DNA from: Angiostrongylus vasorum
Taxonomy: Eukaryota; Nematoda; Chromadorea; Rhabditida; Metastrongylidae
Direction of reading: 5' to 3'
NCBI GenBank assembly: GCA_018806985.1
Contig: JADANN010000380.1
Span: 1,056,501 to 1,120,500 of the forward strand
Length of the DNA stretch: 64,000 nt
This document shows, one piece after another, positions 44,501-57,007 of this stretch. The first letter of the stretch is position 1. Every line of letters begins with the position of its first letter. Below the pieces are notes generated by a model. It searched no databases, was not told where the DNA came from, and saw nothing but the letters and a program-made list of their open reading frames with translations. Made by a program: the position numbers and the translations under genes.

Positions 44501-47500
44501 GGTGCTTTTTTAACATAGGATTGGGAATTAGTTAACGAAAAGACAAAGACGTACACTGTTGGTCATAAGTTTGTCCACCCATAAACATAACCGTAAAGAA
44601 TAGAAGGGCACAAAGATTTACCATGATTTTAGGATTTTATTTTTTTGTCGTGTCAAGACTTTTTTTTTCTGAGATCTTCGAATTTAAAATCTGAATTGTT
44701 TAGTTGTGCGCTTAAATCTCCAGTTGTGGACTCCTCTCATGAAACGAGTGGAGGAGGAGATGTGCATCTTCTAAACTTGGAAAATGACCAAGTTCGTATT
44801 GTTCATTTGTTTAGTACCAACTTTGGTTTATGTGTTTAGGAGGAACATGTCACTGTTGTATTGTACTGTAAAAGTTTAGGTGGAAAAAAATGGAGGTGGA
44901 TGAACCTGCTGTGTCGTCGGAATTAGACGCTTCTATGGATTCACCATCAAAAGATCATTCGCAAGGTGACCATTGTTCAAAACGTCTTCGTGGCCGACTG
45001 TCTAAAAAGGTATGCAATTTGACAGGCTAATGTGCTCCGCATATTGTTTGGTTTTCGTTTACGAAGGAGTATTCGTTTCTTAACTTTAACAACTTAATTT
45101 GCAATCGTAGCAACGTTTATTAAGGATTCTTCGACACCACCTCGAGAGCCGTCGCCATCTATCGCGAATAACTCAGAAGAGGGCAAGTCACCTACACGAT
45201 CCGAGACGCTTCGCAGTGGTGGTCGCAATGATTCGACAGTAACACCAGTTACGCCAGAAAAAGATGCTATTCAAGTCGTGGATAGTCCGGCTGGGTGGGT
45301 TAAGTGTCTACGAGCTTCCAGCTTTTTTTTCTTCAGATTTCCTTTTGCCCTTTATGTTTATAATGTTCTATGACTTATTTCTGTTTAGGATATTTCGAAA
45401 ATTTTTGAGTAGTTTGTTGTGGAATATGCGATGTCAAAAAGTAATTTGTCATACCCAAGCCTTTATTAATATTGTTTTCAGCCGCGTCAGAGGTGCTCGT
45501 CGACCGGCACCAGTGGATTCCCCACTTCTCAGTAAAACTTCTAGCAGTGGCCGAACAAGCTCAGGCGCAGATCTTATGGATGTAAAGGAGGGAAGTAGGG
45601 AGCGAGATACCGCAAAAAGGTAATTTTTTTTTGATTTTTTTTTCGTTCTTGATCAATTACATGTGCACATAAATTGACGTTTTTCCTTGACGAGTGATGT
45701 GTGATGATTTATGCCACGTTTTGGTGTTTTAGACGTCTCAGTACAGATGTGGGAACTCATCTAACACTTTCCCCACCGCCAAATTTGGTAGTAGATGAGC
45801 CTGGTGGCACAGCTACCCAAACAGCAGTGTCTATTCAACATCGCTTGTCCCCTGGTTATGGTGGAAACGTTGTCGCAAGTCGAAAATCTTCTCGACATGA
45901 TCGTCGAAGTTCAAATGCGACAAATACATTAGGTTCGGGATTGAGTCGCTGTGATGTTGCTGTAGAGACTGATCCAGTTAAAATTGATTTTGATGAAAAT
46001 GTAAGAGTTTGAATCATTTCAAAATTCCGAAGGAAATCGTATCTCTGCAGTGATAAAATGTACTGACATTAAGCTCTCCGTTCAATCACCGCTGAGTGAA
46101 ATGATGCTGGTACCCACCGCATCGTTACCATCTTCTAGCGCTAGCAGTGACAGCGACGTCGTACTAAAAGCGGTGCGTGCTTGGTATTGTTTTAAACATT
46201 TGTCACGAAATTTTGTTAATGTTTTTTAGGTACACTGTGAAAACGACCAAAGTTCAAGAGTGGTAGCTTGGGACGACATTCTAAATAGCAATGTTAGTTT
46301 CTTTTCGTATGTGGAGACAGAGATTACTACCCTATATAAGAAGGAAATTGGAATATCTTTTTGAATTTTTCGACCTCCGGATTGATTTCCGGATTTACTA
46401 CATGTTTGACGTGCCATTCATTTTAGAATTGCATTTATATAGCTCGAGTCCATATATTACGCTGATCCCAGCATTTCATTCATTCGCCTTGTTCTCCTTC
46501 TTTCGTCATCTACGAAAATCTTCGAGTTTACATGTGAGTTGAGCTGCCAGTTGAGGAACTTGTCTCATTGGCATTTGTCGTTTAGTGTTGGTCAGATCGC
46601 TTCGCTATGGATGCCAGTGATCACCTGCATCACCAGTTGATCGTCGAATGGCTCCAGCGGGGCCAATACACCTTCCATTTCTTCTTGTTGCGTGCAGTGG
46701 TGGCCCAAACTGTTCAACTTGCTGTAGGGACTCGTTGGGCATCATATCTTTCTTCTAGGGTTCTCATTAAAAGCTAACCGTATGATCGGTAGTGTTCTTT
46801 CTGTGCGTTTGACATCTTGAGGAATCCGGTCGCTAACAGTTCTTGCCTATCGGTTGTTAAGACGCACTACATGTTCGGACCACTTGATTTTGGACAACTT
46901 GGTGTGTAGAACGGCGTCTATGATTTTTGATCGTTAGCGTAGGTTGGGCATTTGTGTTCGCCGTCGTATTGTGAGGCGGGTACTGCCAGCATTCTCCTCT
47001 CGTCTACGAGTTAAATAACATTGAGTGATCGGTCATCCTGCCTTCCTGATCACCTTGTTTCGCGCGCGTACCATACCCAAAGGATCCCTGAGTTGAAAAG
47101 ATAGGCATAGAATCGACTGTTCTTTGTCGTCCTCAATACATTTCGGTGTTTTTGAAATCCCGCAAGCAGCTCACTCCCTCCTGCTCGGCTCTGAAGTTTG
47201 GTCGTTCATCATGTTGGATTCCCAAAATGTTAAATTCATCGTTTTTATAAGATTTCGTCAATCTCGTCAATCAATCTTTCATCAACGTCAGCAAGGTTGG
47301 CCAGCATCCGTTCTTCCCAGCTTGGTGTTATGAGAACGATATCATCAGCAAAGCGAAGGTGGTATAGTTCCCGATCAGCGATTTTCACTCCCATGTTGTC
47401 CCATTCCAATGTTCCCATGACCTTCTAGGGAATGGTAGTAGATAATTTTACATCCAGATCCACATCTTTTCAGTCGCAAACGTCCGATTTTGGTTTTCAG

Positions 47501-49695
47501 TTGTCCGTATGAATCGATGTTCATGGCGAAACTGGTGTTGAGAAGAACACCGACGCTGCCGACTTTTTTGTTGTTTCATGTTCCGAGGAATAGTTCTTCT
47601 ACGGTGTTCTGTCATAGACGGTGTGAAATGGGTGGCTTCTTCTCGTCTCAGCCAGTCCGATGATGTCGTAGCTTACCCTTTTTGGCTGCATGATCAAGTT
47701 TTCTATCGAGGACTCCGGTTGTGCGTGCATTGTAGGTACAGATCTTCATCTTATTACTTCCAGATTTAAGCGGCCTAGAACGACCCTACGATTTTAGCAG
47801 CTTCTCCGTACCCGTCCTAACCAATGTTGCCGTAGCAGAGGCTTATTCGCGGTCAGGGGCCCACTTATTTCACTACGTTTAGCTTTTGATACCCACGTAT
47901 GGCTTGCTGGAGTCTAAACGTGGGATTGGATATACTCACTGGTAGCTTGCCAGTCTCCCCCAGGATGGACGGGAAGCTTATTTTTTGGAGGTGACTCCTA
48001 ACCGCCTCCCATCTACCTCCCTGTTGCTTAATTGCAAGCTTTTGGCCGAATTGGCTCGTAGAATGCAGTCCCCATAAACCACCACACACCCTCCCCTCGA
48101 AAGTATGCATGAATATCTTTTCATAAACACAGAAGGTATGTACCAGATCGGCAGTCCGGCGGACATTGATTCCACTGCTTGAATCCACTTGCGTCTCGGG
48201 GAACATGACCGCTTTTGTTCCGCCACCTTTGGACGTTCCGCCTAGCCTCGCGGTTAACTGGCTAGAGATCCCTACGTGAGGGGAGATCGTTGATGTAGGG
48301 CTTGTTCCGACAAATCGTACCTATTCTTCGCCCCAGGAATTCTCCAAGCCTTTTTGTTCGAAGGAAGCTTTTCCTTGCAATCTCCAGAGAGATGGGAGGC
48401 TTGGTTGGCCCGGTGCAGTGGCTAACAGGGGACCACGTATGTATTACAAGGCAGTTCCAACCACTGCAGTTGCGGCGCCTCCGGTAATTATCCCAAGTGT
48501 CTTATTGTCGTTGTTGTAATATGAGTGATAGTTTGTTCCTTTCTAATCATTTCTTTGGATGTGCTTTAGTAAACAAAGCAATGATAAGTTACACTTTTCA
48601 GATCCCTAGAAAGTCGTACCGTATTAGTTTTCCAGAGGATAGAACTCAACTTTTTGAAGTGTCCTATTCTGATTTAAGCGAAGAAGCTTGGCAGGGTGCG
48701 TTGCTTTCCGGTGCATGTATGTATAATTCATTGTAGCTCTTCACACAAATAGTTATTGTGCCGATGCTCATATACAGGGTGCTATACAGGGTGCTATGCT
48801 CATACATTCCAAAGAAAATGCTTACAGTTGCAAAGAACTTTGCTCTTTCCAAGAACTTAGGCGAAAAGAGCAGTTTTTCACTGCATGTATGTTCTCCATC
48901 AAAAAGGATGCGTAGAGAGGAGAAGTCAGGATCAGTACTTACTCCGAAGGTCAGTTGTTTACTATATGTATTAGATCCAGTGTTTCACTCTCTTCCTATA
49001 TTTAGTCATATTTTTCTAAATGTATTTCTATGTTCTGTTTGCAGATACTCCTCTGTTTTTTGTAGGGCAGAATGATGTCAACGTGGAATTTACTGCACGA
49101 ACATAGACATTCCGCCATCTTTCTTCACCCTGTCACTGATAGAGATGCGCCGGGATACAGCAATATTGTAACTTGCCCTGTCGATTTGACCACATTGAGG
49201 AAAGAAATAGATGGTGGAACTACCCTGATTCCGAATATGTTGCTGAGAAAGTTTGTTTATTTAGTTCATTCGTTTAATGGAATCCTCTTTATACGCTTTT
49301 AGCGAATATAATGCGAATAAAAAAAGTCGTTATGACGTCTTCCTTTCAGGGTGTTTATGATGTTTACAAATGCTGTGATGTTTAATAGCACTGGTCATGA
49401 TGTGAACTTCTATGCAAAGGAAATGTGCAAGGATACCGTAGTGGAATGTTGTTTCACGGTACGTGGAATGAAATCCGCCTCGTTTTTATATGAACCGAAG
49501 CGAAATCTCGGTATCGCTTCTTGTGATAGATGGTGCTTGTACGTTTGTGTTAACCGTCTTTCTTATTGATTCTAATTGACTCCAGTTCCCAACTGTTAGT
49601 TCTTTGATAGCCAGTATTGTTTCATTTTAACTTCAGATGGACCCTAGAATGGATGCCTATCGTGCGCACCACCGGAGAAGTAGGGCAGAAGATGT
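41546..49695 (+). CDS. BRD8-like bromodomain protein (NuA4/TIP60 type), N-terminus not found
   Basis: Exon-like segments: ~41546-41621 (RRPKGFYTAD), ~41721-41839 (NCKEQLARVM), ~43016-43090, 43211-43349 (EERLMAAWGHREKFTTEQLE, a helical segment), ~43508-43630, ~43753-43838, ~44704-44790, ~44887-45010, ~45120-45292, 45481-45620, 45731-46002, ~46050-46171, 46231-46291, possibly 48600-48705, ~48922-48952, ~49068-49249, 49350-49440 and 49637-49695. The end encodes a bromodomain: FLHPVTDRDAPGYSNIVTCP, DLTTLRKEID, then FMMFTNAVMFNSTGHDV with the acetyl-lysine-binding Asn. These match the BRD8 pattern (APGYHSVV, NAVMYNSSDHDV). The middle is Ser/Thr/Pro-rich and disordered. BRD8 is a chromatin reader in the TIP60 acetyltransferase complex. 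The last segment ends at a good donor (GAT|GTAAGAG), so the gene may extend further. Some junction phases, notably near 43505, remain unresolved. Confidence 0.75.
42108..42300. repeat. TIR MITE, family C, partial
   Basis: One end is clear (CACAGTGATGCTGAAACGTTTGC plus AAAACTTCGG) and the interior ACCATGCGTGTCCTTCAT is shared with the next copy. The other end is not seen. In a BRD8-like gene intron. Confidence 0.6.
42371..42590. repeat. TIR MITE, family C, complete
   Basis: The ends GTTGCTGAGATATTTGCAAA at 42387-42406 and TTTGCAAATATCTCAGCATC at 42545-42564 are inverted. The copy is about 220 bp and is followed by AGGCAGTAAATAAAAG. Confidence 0.8.
42862..42998 (+). repeat. family B retroposon, copy 5, 3'-truncated
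   Basis: Only the first ~135 bases are present (CTTCGATACTTGGACGGCCC...GCCTGCCCCATTCG). The copy ends just before the acceptor of the 43016 exon. Confidence 0.75.
46750..48260 (-). mobile_element. internally deleted RTE element in a BRD8-like gene intron
   Basis: On the - strand, a 5' region at 48240-47870 (shared with 56430-56900) runs into a short endonuclease remnant (about 47820-47480) and then directly into RT C-terminal sequence. The FADD box [11 protein letters not shown] is near 47350, and the tail matching 63.1-63.4 kb lies at 46800-47000. The central RT is missing. Antisense to the host gene. Confidence 0.7.
48385..48485 (-). repeat. SINE family A head fragment
   Basis: Contains GCTTGGTTGGCCCGGTGCAG, an inverted CACGTATGTATTACAAGGC segment and CCAACCACTGCAGTTGCGGC, i.e. 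the head and anticodon-side part only. Confidence 0.5.
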
Positions 49696-49747
49696 AAGAG
49701 AATTCCACTATTTACAATCCAGTGTTTTCAGTGACTCCAGAGCTCTA

Positions 49748-50712
49748 TGAATTTGTTAAGTGCAAGTAGTTCACGTTATTTATGCATATTTAGCTGTCTT
49801 TTTAGTGTTTTTTTTTCTTAAGACGTCGTAGCGTTGCAAGATTTGCTTGCGATGACGTTTTCCTGTTTCGTTTTGAATTTGAAAGAAAGGTCTCATTCAT
49901 GACCTGGTCATGACCTAGCACCCATTTCTCAATGAATTGCTTTCTTCATGAGTAGATACGAGGTTTAAAAAACAGTATTTATTCGATATTGACTAATGTT
50001 TCGACAGATTTGACTTTCTTTAAGCCTGAAAGTGGTCACAGTGATACGCAATATTCCCATCAAAATACTTTCATAACCGTAAAAGGAGAAACTCAAAACC
50101 TAGGTATCAGTCGCATGAGAAGCATTTAGTTAGGTTCTTAGGCTATTTTTCATAAATTCCAAAACCCAAAGGATGGACAACAGGAGTACCTTGTGATCAT
50201 ATGTGACTTCGCCCTTACCTCAGGCTGACTTTACCTGGGCAGCTACATTCCTGAACTATTCGCATTCCTCGCAACAGGTCTCCCTCAGTCGGTGGAAAAA
50301 AATACAAAAAAATCCTGTATATAAAGAAGATGTTTTCCATGAGATTGAAATCTAGTTTTTTAAAATGATACTTTAACGGTGGTCTTACTTTACTTTAGGT
50401 TTCGGGTGCTTTCTGTTAGAATTATGGAAGTATTTGGATGGACAAATTGCATATTAATGTGGCTCTGTCCAAGCTGTAGAAAAAGAGAAGTTTGTCGACA
50501 TATTACTAGCTGTGGAGTAAATATTGTTCTAATAAGCTCGTATCTCTTCATCAAGAAAACAACAACTGATTGATTGATGGCGAGATTAATAAAGAGTCAG
50601 TCCTGGGAATTATTAAACTTTCTGGGCTTCGCGATTTTACATCCGTTTTCTAGAATCATATGTTTTATGGAAGAATTTGCCATATTCAGCTTTTCTACCG
50701 TACTAATCGCAA
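49748..50712. other. region after the last bromodomain-gene exon
   Basis: No gene is assigned. At 49955-50050 a decayed foldback/Penelope terminus is seen on the - strand (TACGAGGTTTAA...ACTAATGTTTCGACAG). Confidence 0.4.
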
Positions 50713-50990
50713 GGGGCGAGTGTAGCGCAATGGTCGAAGGTGCACTGCAATACACATGAGGTCGATTCCCGCGCCCGTGGCCCACCAAGCCTTCCATCCC
50801 ACTGGGGTCGGGGAATTAGTACCAGACTTATCTGGAAGGATGGAAGCACTGGCTTGTTACATCGGTAGGCCACCGCGAGTCATTGTTAAAGCTAGATATG
50901 CATTCAGTCATCTTTAAACGATCCTTAATGAAAGCAAACGCATGGCGCATCCCTAAGGGATTGATCAACGCCAAGAGCTATTATACACGA
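50713..50990 (+). repeat. tRNA-derived SINE, family A
   Basis: Head GAGTGTAGCGCAATGGTCGA, then GAGGTCGATTCCCG in the B-box position. The body is diverged and the tail is GATCAACGCCAAGAGC. Confidence 0.85.
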
Positions 50991-51814
50991 ATTTTTTTGA
51001 TAATTAACAGAAGGAGTGGTTTATTGCAAATCTCATAGGTATATTAGCAAGCCGCAAGCAAAATGTTGGAAATACCGGGACATTTGTCTTAAAGTTTGGT
51101 TTCAAAAAGTTTTGCTATTGAAAGTCATTTTCGTTCGCCATTAAAAATACTGGAAAACCTATTTATAGGTGAGGCGTAGATCAACACCAACACCTACCGC
51201 TGCCAATTCTCGGACACCAATAATAAGGAAGAAGAAGTAACTTTTTCAATGGTGATTTTCAAGATTTATTTAAGGTGTGTCAGGTCCTTACTGTTATACA
51301 TTCGTCACGCGGTGGTTTCCAATTGATTGTTGAGCTTTGTCCCACTTAACTTTGATCGATGTCTGGATATCAAAATATCTCATTTTCTCTCATGTTGGAA
51401 CCTTCCAGGCACACTTCTGTTATCTTATCATTCTGCTTTGTTTGTCATTATACGTCTATGAACTATAAATATTATTTTAGGACGTACTTTTCTGTAATAA
51501 TGATCTCCTTTTGTAAGTCAGGTCTAAAAAAACAGAAGGTGATGCTAAAGATACCAGAGGCATTGTTGCGATCTGTGAGCTCAATTTCTAATTTTCGACG
51601 AATACAACTCAGCAAAGAGGGCAGATTTTTTTTCTTGGAATGGCTACTTGGAAATCAATATCGATGAACTCACATGTTCATTTTGTTTCTTGGTCTTTTC
51701 CCCTATTTCAACGTTTATCACTGAAATTCGAACATTTTTTTTGAGCAAGGTTCGAACCTGTGAACGTTGGAGAGCACATGCTTGAACTTTTTTTTACATG
51801 ACCTATTGTCACAT

Positions 51815-51960
51815 CTGTACGGGTCCCAGCACTTCTGCTTTCGATTCGTTTTCCTCGCATTTGTCGTCCACAATAGTCTTCGAACATTTCGCAGGTTATT
51901 TCGGCTGCTACTTGATAATTTTATTTTCTTTGTGCATATTATGGAATGCTGATCTCAGTC
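51815..51960. repeat. family D body fragment
   Basis: GGGTCCCAGCACTTCTGCTTTCGATTCGTTTTCCTCGCATTTGTCGTC matches the body shared by 30.5, 52.2 and 59.5 kb. Confidence 0.5.
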
Positions 51961-51989
51961 GATTCTTCTTACAATTTTGCAGATAGCCC

Positions 51990-52150
51990 AGCTAAGGCAT
52001 TTTCACGTTGGATTGGAGAGCTTTAGGTAGAGGGTTGGACGCGGGGATTCCAAGAAGCAGATCCGAGGTTCTTCTGGAGCGTGAATTTTGCGGGTTCGGA
52101 AGGAAGGTTGTAGGACGGAAAATCTTTCCGTTATCAGTTCCACATCGTAG
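51990..52150 (-). mobile_element. short RTE linker fragment
   Basis: The - strand reads SSCYDVELITERFSVLQPSF, matching the [12 protein letters not shown] linker of the 7.2-10.3 kb RTE (near 8800). Truncated on both sides by family D sequence. Confidence 0.5.
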
Positions 52151-52184
52151 CAAGAGCTGGTACCAATTCTTCTTTTTAAATCAC

Positions 52185-52480
52185 TCGTCTTCACATTTAC
52201 GGTGCAGATCTCAGCACTTCTTGCATTCAATTTGTTTACTTCCGTCCATCTTCTCCGAATGTCTCCGGTTTTTCCTCGTTTGCGTTCAGCTACTGTTTCG
52301 TTTTTTTTACGGATTCGTTGAAGGCTGGCCGAATGTAGTTCTCCTCGAGTCCTAGGATAGCCGAGCTGGAGCGTTCCAAATTGTATTACAGAGAGTAAAC
52401 CGTTCCGAGACAAGTTTGGTACCAGTTTTTCCCAGTTCGAAGAGATGAGAGGCTTGGTCCGCACTCGGCAAGGATGTGTC
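52185..52480 (-). repeat. family D SINE, diverged
   Basis: Body GTGCAGATCTCAGCACTTCTTG, then GACAAGTTTGGTACCAGTTTTTCCC, then GAGAGGCTTGGTCC. The tRNA-like head is lost. Confidence 0.55.
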
Positions 52481-53331
52481 AATCCTATCTTTGTACAAAA
52501 GAGTTGGATCGCCTCACTCACGTCTGTACCATTGCACATCTTCTGGAAAGGATGTTTGGGAGGTGGTTTCTATATAAACAGTTATGATTATTTATCATCT
52601 AGCTCCATTTTTCTTCTTTCCTATAATAAAGTTGCTGGTCCTAGAGATGAGCCACTTAACATAGTGGTAATTAGATAGGCCAGACACGACTCATCTCTTT
52701 TTCATTCGTTTATTTTCGTGCATGTTACTTTCTTACTACAATTATTAATGTGCTGTAATTATCCGATAGTTTATCTGGCCCAAATGATATCGGCAAAGGA
52801 AACCTTAACTCCGCGTTTAGAAATATACAGAAAAAGACTTTTCAGACGAGTTTCTCCGCTGACTTAAATTCTTAGACGGGTACGTGCATATCTGTTGTAC
52901 TTCGGCACTGAAATTTGCTATTTTGGATACTTTATCGATACGAGGGAATGTGAAGCCCCACTGAGCAGATTTCTGTAGACACGTCTAGAGAGTGTGTATG
53001 CTCTTTACACGTAAAGTGTCCATTGCTCAATGTGTTCTCAGGATTTGTTTTCGCGAGTATTACATAGTCGCTACTCTTATTCTTTTAACATCGCACAGAC
53101 TTCCTAAACGTTGGTCTTTATAAGTTTCATTCACAATCAAGAGTGCTCACATTTAGCACGGTCATCACAGCAAGCAGCACCATTAATGTACACTTCTTAC
53201 ACGCAGTTTACATGCAGTTACAACCATTAGCAATCACAACCGTTACAGTGCTGCAGTCTTTATGGTTTACAACCTCCACATAAAACTGCACAACACCTAA
53301 AGTTAATTCTATCCATAGCAATTATGGAAAG

Positions 53332-54110
53332 AATCTAAACAAAGAGATTTGCTGCGTTGTCTGCATCAGACTTGTTTGGTAAGTATTCTGACGGACAAGG
53401 AGGGAAATTGCCTGTACGTGAATCATGGATAAACAAGAGTGTTCGTACCATACTATCTAGAGTTTCTCCGTACCAGTCAGCCTCTCGTACTTTCAGGTCC
53501 CTAATGTCGGTTATGAATAGTTTGTAGGAATTCAGTGGTTTAGTACATTCAAATAAAAGATATACGTGAACTACACATTCATTGTCGATAAATTCATCGA
53601 TACAAGCATCGTAATATTCGTTCACCGCCCCCCTTATATTCGACTATCCATTCATCGACTAGAGCTAAATATGGGAAGAGGTAGGGATTGAAATAGATGT
53701 GCTTCGAAACCAACAACCAAAGAGAAAATGCGGCAGTACATGGAAGATTTGTTGATGGAATGAACCAACGGACCTTTCCATCCGTTCAATAGTTGTCGGT
53801 TCTGACGATTTATTCACACATGTCCATATTTGTTGGTCTTCCTTCCGATATACTTCACATTCTTTGTAGGTGGGGGCATAAGAGATTACATAAGCATTCA
53901 GTGGGAAATGAAGCTTAATTCGTTTGACATCTATGTTGTGCAAGAATATGTAGTTCGACTTCTGAGCAGTAGTTTGTCTTACTCCATTCCAATTGCTATG
54001 ATGATTCATATTCATTGTGTGGCTTTGCCAGCTGTAAAAATCGAAATGAGGATAAGGAAGAAAGGAAGGAAATAAAGATAACACCGAAATGTGTATGTTT
54101 CATATCTTGC
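53332..54110 (-). other. possible two-exon gene, unrecognised
   Basis: The - strand has two coding-like stretches. The first, about 54105-53774, begins after an acceptor-like TTTTACAG, reads NYIFLHNIDVKRIKLHFPLN and AYVISYAPTYKECEVYRKED, and ends at ATGGAAAG|GTCCGT. The second, about 53660-53332, reads EYYDACIDEFIDNECVVHVY and LLFECTKPLNSY and ends ADNAANLFV plus stop. A six-base C run at 53628-53633 separates a possible 5' extension (LVDEWIVEYK) from the main frame by one base. The join phase does not close cleanly. No family is recognised. Confidence 0.4.
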
Positions 54111-54239
54111 AGAACATTACCAATTGAGGACACCAATGTGGTTGAATGGTTGGCGGGTTTTCTGTTTTCTTTAACCACAAGAGCTCATTAATTTGTAAAA
54201 CAGTTGTAGGATATATAGAAGGTCATAAATGCTGCGCAG

Positions 54240-56910
54240 GATATGAAAATCACGGAAATCACTCTAAAAAAGAAGAAGAAAGTGCGGATTCATGAAGGAA
54301 TAGGCGTGCTATCTGATGAGAAGCACTTTGTGCAAGGTGAACGACAAATAAATCCGCGAGAGTGGATGCCAATTAGGCGAGGATCTGATGTTCGTCATGA
54401 ACATCGTTTCCGTGAGATTTAGTTGAAGCCCAATCTCACCAAAGACGTTCTCCAATTCGGCCAACACTGGCTCCGCGGTTAATTACAGATGTTACAAGAA
54501 CGATGTCGTAAATGAAGAGATGTTGTAATTGTTGACCATCAGATCTCTTTCCAATGTTGGCCCATTTCAGTTTTCGCACAACATTCTTGAGGGCAGCTGT
54601 AAATAATTTTGACGAGATGTTATCGGCTTGTCTAAGTTCGCTTTACTTTCGGTGTAAATATCGTTATGAAACGATATTTTGGTTGTGAAATTCTAATACA
54701 ACTCACGTAGGATTTTTATTTACTTGGTAGCAACATCCTGACTATTCAAATGGTTGTGTGTCTTCTTAAAGTCGATGAAAACGGGTGTGTTCTATTCTGC
54801 TGAACGCTTTTTGAAACGCCGCTTTCTTACATGGCCGTCTTTCCTCCGGTGTTCTGTCAGTGCTGCTTAGAATCACTCGAATGAGGAGTGCACAGACGAC
54901 AGATAGCAAACAGATTGGCCGACAGTTGCGAATTTCATGGCGGTCTCTCATTTTCTTGAACAGCACTGCCTCGATGATCTTCCATTTAAAATGAACCTTG
55001 CATTTTGACAGGTAACGTGTGAAAATACAATCCAGTTTGCCAGTGAAGGGTAGCAGAAGGTTCTTCAGGTGTTCGCGTCTGGTCCTTCGCGGATCGGGTG
55101 CTATGCGAATCCTCTCCGATGAAACAGCATGGCGGATTTCGGGAGGATGAACGATTCGTGGAACGACATATCCATCCTCTTTATTTCATGTGAGCGCAGC
55201 AGGACGTGTATATTGAAGAGATCCGAGTAGTAAACGTGAGTAATTTTCTCCATTGCATTTCTGGAACCTGTAACTATTTGGTTTGGGCTTCGGAGTGCAA
55301 TCATCTTGATTTTGTAAGTGGCGAAGTTTCGGTGAACTTCTCAGCCTCTGCAGATTCAACCATAGGTGAGATGGCGGTTGCCTGTACCTCTTGCGATTTC
55401 ACGCTGGCATATTCGCTGAAGTGTTTCTGGAGACAGACGTCTCTTTGTGACTTGCGAAGTCAAAATTTTCATAGCGGTGTCGTGAAGATGTTAAAAAAAA
55501 CAGCCGATCGTATTCCTCACCGATGTTATCAAGAACGGTATCTTCCCAACAAGCGACTTATGAACTAACTCCGATTTGTGGTGGTTTGTGGGTTTTATTT
55601 TTTTGAACTTTGCGGCTTTTTTCTCATTTCAGCGAGAATTGGAACGTTGTGCGAAGGAGACGATGGTCTAGTCCCGCGTAGAATTTCGGGACAACAGTAC
55701 CATAGGTTTAGCAAAAACCTTCGATTCACTATGTTGTGGTCTGTTTCCATGAAGAAACGCCTATGTGCAGCGTGAAGAGTGAGAATTCTGAAATTGTGAG
55801 TTTTCATGAATGATCTAGGTCGTTATGATAAAGTCATACGCCCGCTCACCAAACTGGTTCCATTTTAAACCGTGGGTCCCAATGTGACGTTCTTCAGACG
55901 TTCTCCTGTGTCCATTCTTATCCCTGAAATTGCCAATGATGATCGTAAAGAAGGTGAGGTGTTCTATGTAAGGTTTCTCCAAATTTATATGAAACTCTTC
56001 AAAGTTGTCTTCGTCATCGATTTTTGTATCGCCCATTGCGACAATTATAGTTAAATCCGGTATCTTCTCACATCTCTTCAACCGTAAGCGTTCGATTCGG
56101 TTTGTTAAATATTCCAATAACCTGATGTTCATTGCCAAACTTGTATTAACAAGGACCCCGACGCCATTGCCTCCTCCTACACTGTCGCATCTTCTAAGGA
56201 AGTTCTTTTTTTCTGGCACATAGATGGCGTTTAATGAGCGACGACTTCTCATTTCGCCTAGTCCGATGACCAATTTTTTCTAGCCTACACCATTTGGTCC
56301 ACAATGAAGGATTCAGGTGCGAGCATTATAAGTGCACTATGTCCATGTATATGCAGATTACTCCTTCCAGAGCTAGAATTGCTGTATCGAGGACTTTTTC
56401 AGGGTCAGGGAAATGACAACCATTTATTTCAGTGTTCAGCTTTCGTAACCCACGTATAGCTTGCTTACCTTTGAACTTTGGTACAGGATATAGTCACGGA
56501 TAATTTGCCATGCTCTACTAGAGTAGACGAGGAACTCATTTGTTCGGGGTGAACAGCCTCCTAACCGTAGCTTTGTTGTAGGCTTTTGAATGAACTGACT
56601 CGTTGAATAAAATCCGTATAAATGAGATGACACGCACGAGCGCGCGCATGCATGAATATATCCTTGTAAACACAGAACGTACGTGCCAAATCAGCGCAGT
56701 AGAAACGGGACTCTTTCCCATGGATCCACCTGCGTCTCAGGTAAGCAAAGATCGCCTTAGCTCCGCCGGTTAACACCGCATCTGCCACTTGGTACGTGCC
56801 ACATTGGCTCGCCACTACATGGCATGGGACCCCTCTGTGAGGGAGATCTGAAAAAGGGAAAAATCCCTTCAGGCTGTTGTTGCTCTCTTGTGCCTTCTTG
56901 TTCAATAACT
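54240..56910 (-). mobile_element. RTE element, decayed
   Basis: Order on the - strand: 5' region at 56905-56430 (shared with 48240-47870), endonuclease at 56273-55815 (with IIIGNFRDKNG in the GDFNA position), a diverged middle, then RT remnants. [20 protein letters not shown] is near 54900 and the sequence around the FADD box at 54490-54520 is changed. The last part matches the RTE C-terminus. Frames are broken throughout. Confidence 0.75.
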
Positions 56911-57007
56911 CAATGTATGAACAGTAAAGATTGATTTGCGATCATCGGCTTCATAAATGCTCTTCCATATTTCGGAACTGCTTTATTATTTTGATATACA
57001 TTATACA

